Source: Eriocheir sinensis | Lineage: Eukaryota; Arthropoda; Malacostraca; Decapoda; Varunidae | Direction of reading: 5' to 3' | Length of the DNA stretch: 64,000 bases | Assembly (NCBI RefSeq): GCF_024679095.1 | Contig: NW_026112164.1 | Coordinates: 1-64,000 of the forward strand | In this document: in pieces, positions 60,888 through 64,000 of the stretch | How positions within the stretch are numbered: the first letter of the stretch is position 1 | Layout of the letters: the number at the start of each line of letters is the position of its first letter | Notes under the pieces: model-generated | The model's database searches: none | Told to the model about the DNA's origin: nothing | What the model saw: the letters and a program-made list of their open reading frames with translations, nothing else | Translations under genes and position numbers: made by a program

Positions 60888-61427
60888 GTAGTTACATCTG
60901 CAAAACTACTTGGAGTCACCCTGGACAACAAGCTCACATGGAAGGAGCACGTCTCCCAGCTCACCAGACCTGCCACCTATAAACTGTACCTGCTGAGGAG
61001 ACTCAAAGCGCTGGGGGCCGCTGAGTGTGCGCTGGCGAGCGTGTACTCCTCGTTCATCCTCCCCAAACTGACATACGCGTCCCCAGCGTGGTCTTCCTCC
61101 ATCAACATCACGCAGCGCCGCCAACTTGAACGCGTCCAGAAGCGAGCCTGCAAAATCATCCTGGGCCCTCACTACACCAGCTACCAGGACGCCCTCGACT
61201 CCCTCCATCTCACCAGCCTACAACACCGTCACGAGACCCTACTACACCGGTTCGCAACCAAGCTTCTCAACCAGCCCAGACACAGACACATCCTCCCACC
61301 CGCAGTGAACCGCCCTCAGCACTCAGTGAGACACCACAACAATATTGCCCCGATACGGGCACGGACTGACCGCTATAAGAACAGCGCAGTGCCCATGATG
61401 TTCAAATATATCAACAATGCAAATTAA
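60888..61427 (+). pseudogene. LINE 3' fragment, C-terminal end of reverse transcriptase ORF
   Basis: An open frame of 180 codons begins right after (CA)n and ends at TAA 61,425-61,427. KLLGVTLDNKLTWKEHV, YLLRRLKALG, LPKLTYASPAW, LERVQKRACKIILG and LHRFATKLL form the thumb/tail region that follows the RT core in many invertebrate non-LTR elements. The frame is unbroken and GC3-rich, so it is a fairly young 5'-truncated insertion. Confidence 0.8.
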
Positions 61428-61709
61428 GAGCAGCACAATTTGTATGTTTTGTAAATATTTTTCATTAGGACTTATTGTTGTTGTTATTATGATTATTATT
61501 ATGATTATTATTATTGTTATGATTACTATTATTATTATCGTGATTATTATTATTATCTTTACTATGATCATTGCTATTATTGTTATTTCTATTTTCCTTT
61601 TTATTTTCAATCATACTACTTTGTTCATTTGTCTCATTCATTTCATTTCATCTTCCATTGATGTATATTTTCAGCTCTAGAGCTGCCTGGTACTTCGTGA
61701 AATAAACCG

Positions 61710-61740
<31 letters not shown>
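61428..61740 (+). repeat. LINE 3' UTR and (TTA)n tail
   Basis: ATT/GTT-rich DNA, then AGCTCTAGAGCTGCCTGGTA, AATAAA at ~61,701 and (TTA)n 61,710-61,740, a typical LINE 3' end. Confidence 0.7.
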
Positions 61741-62150
<410 letters not shown>

Positions 62151-62151
<1 letters not shown>

Positions 62152-63344
62152 GGGATGCAGGCAGGAAAACAGCCATACAGATAGGTAGTAAAAGATAAAT
62201 ATACATAATTAATCCGTGCACAGAAAGTTAGTCCTGGCCCAGGCCTGAGGCGCGTGGCCGCGGCCCTCCCAGCACGGGCCGCGGTGACGCCCACCAGCGC
62301 GACACACTCCCGTCACGGCGCGGCGGGCGGTGCTGGCGAGGCTAACAAACTCGTGACGCGGTGGCCGCGGGACAGGCGTTCGGGTAAGCAGGGGAATATA
62401 TCACAGTTTTTAACACCTCATCTTTTTCCCCAAACATTTATTTCCCAGGCCGGGTGTTCCTGCACGGGGATGTGAATATATCGGCGCAGTCCTTCACTAG
62501 GCTCAGGCGCTCGGAATGCAGAGAAATGTTTTCACGAAAGGAGTTCCTCTACGGAAGACTTTAAATCTGGCCGGTCATTTCTCAGGCGCCTCACTCACGC
62601 ACATTAGCATACACACTTCTTGCTGGCCCGCCTAGCCGGGCGCGGCGAGGCCCGCCGGCCACAGCTCACATATTTTTACGCTCCCTCGCAAAAATTTCCT
62701 GACGAAGCGGCGGTATTTATCTTCCTTTAAGAAGGTCACGTCATCACGCGGCGATGCACGCCTTCCCGGCATTCATCTTGGCGGGTAATTAGCGAAGACG
62801 TCGGTAATTTAGTGACGGCATGACCGAAAATAACGGGACGAGGTTTACTGGCCTGTACTTCCTGACTTAAGGGTGAACGTGAAGCCTGGATCCGGCAAGA
62901 CTTCCTTCAGGACTGACAACGGGAAGCAGAGGCAGGCAAGGGAGGCTCCGTGGTGGCCTGTTGTCACGGCTAAAGGTGGAGGGAAGAGGCGCCGAGTTCG
63001 AGCCCCGTGTAGGAAGGAAAGTGCAAAAACATGACCCTTGCTGTGGGAGGAAACGCAATTCAATGGTTCTTACATGAGCGGCGAATTTAACGAGCTCGTA
63101 ACTGTATCAAGGGACGAGAAACGAAACCCTTCAGAAACTATCGAGAATGCGGCGAAGGTGAAGCCGCGATTCCAAGCACTCAAGATAACATATGTAATGC
63201 CGGCTTCTGCGAGAAACGCCTGCCTGCCACATAGCTTTGAGGCAGTGGACGAGTGTACGGCCTGCAGGCAGAGTTACAGCACTGGACATGTGATGGAGCG
63301 ATGGATGAATGAATAAAGCAACTCACCATAACGTATAATAAGTC
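62151..63344. other. Unassigned DNA, no gene supported
   Basis: GC-rich at 62,225-62,345 and 62,625-62,665. A B-box-like GAGTTCGAGCCCCGTG at ~62,993 has no convincing A box. Short frames are unsupported. Confidence 0.4.
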
Positions 63345-63690
63345 CGATTTGATGCTTTTAAATCCACTCTTTTTCCTCTTCCTCTTAACCTCACCATACT
63401 TCCTCCTCCTCTTTCTCCTCCTGCTCCTGCTATACTATCACACCACTCTAAGTCTTCTACTCTTCCTCTCTACCTCACCACATACCTCCTCCTCCTTCTC
63501 TTCCTCCTCCTGCTCCCTTCCCCCTTTTTTTAACTTTTCATCTTCCTCTTCCTCCTCCTCTTCTTCTTTCTCTCTTCCTCCTCATCCTTCATCTCCTTCC
63601 TCCTTTGTCTCACTCTCCTTCTCTCGTACTTCCTCTTAGGCTCATCCTCCTCCTCTTTCTCCTCTTGATTTAGTAAGGAAGTTTTCAATA
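63345..63690. repeat. (CTT/CCT)n pyrimidine tract
   Basis: TCCTCCTCC and TTCCTC repeats. The Ser/Leu/Phe-rich frame is an artefact. Confidence 0.9.
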
Positions 63691-64000
63691 GACTTCTTTT
63701 TTTCTAACAACTCTTCTTTCATTATGAACTTGAGGGACGGAGATAAAAGATTCTTCCCACAACAAAGGACAAACAAAATAAACACATGAGGCGTGTGGTG
63801 GAGCGTCGAGGTGTTTGTGTCGCCACGAGTTATGTTTTCCATCAATACCAAGTTAGTGACGCTGCCCACAACTTGCCAGCACCTCATTTACTGGCCACTG
63901 CTCTATATCACACACTTCCGAGTCTGGCGCAGTGGTGTGTCTAGTCCCAATACATCTTTGCTTGGTAACCCATGAAAGAAAGGCGGTTCAGAGATGACAC
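63691..64000. other. Unassigned DNA at the right edge
   Basis: No supported frame or repeat. Confidence 0.4.

Overview
This is non-unique, repeat-saturated arthropod DNA, most likely from a decapod crustacean (probably a crab). The evidence is the very dense (CA)n, (GA)n and (AT)n microsatellites, TTAGG-type (arthropod telomere) motifs, CsRn1-like Ty3/gypsy and CR1/L2-like elements, tRNA-derived SINEs, and interspersed repeats of a kind I associate with crab sequence. No ordinary host gene is recognisable with confidence. Almost every coding signal belongs to a transposable element.

Layout. 1-2.9 kb: 3' end of an errantivirus-like endogenous retroelement (integrase tail, broken env, 3' LTR). 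2.9-17 kb: interspersed short repeats (called families A-D here) and tandem arrays, including a 2.15 kb array of 65-bp units that begins at an exon-like GC3-rich segment. 17.4-33.0 kb: one minus-strand CR1/L2-like LINE, cut in two by a 13,427-bp insertion (18,313-31,739) that has a 3-bp target duplication (ATA) and short imperfect terminal inverted repeats. The insertion carries a broken minus-strand GC3-rich ORF, a transposase-like N-terminal remnant, and an apparently intact six-exon, 583-codon plus-strand gene resembling the DUF4806 proteins carried by animal transposons. 33-53.7 kb: microsatellites, foldback repeats, SINE and LINE fragments and local tandem arrays. 53.7-59.5 kb: a complete but frame-broken CsRn1-like Ty3/gypsy element with 409-bp LTRs that differ at one base by eye and CCTT target duplications. 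59.5-64 kb: a tRNA-derived SINE, a 3' LINE fragment, microsatellites and unassigned DNA.

How the parts relate. The elements are nested (a DNA transposon in a LINE, an LTR element in a locally duplicated segment), and dispersed repeats or SINE/LINE tails seem to seed local tandem arrays and microsatellites. The most unusual object is the 13.4 kb transposon: its transposase-like gene is broken, yet its accessory gene keeps an open frame across five introns. All alignments were made by eye. Family names rest on motif recognition, not on searches.
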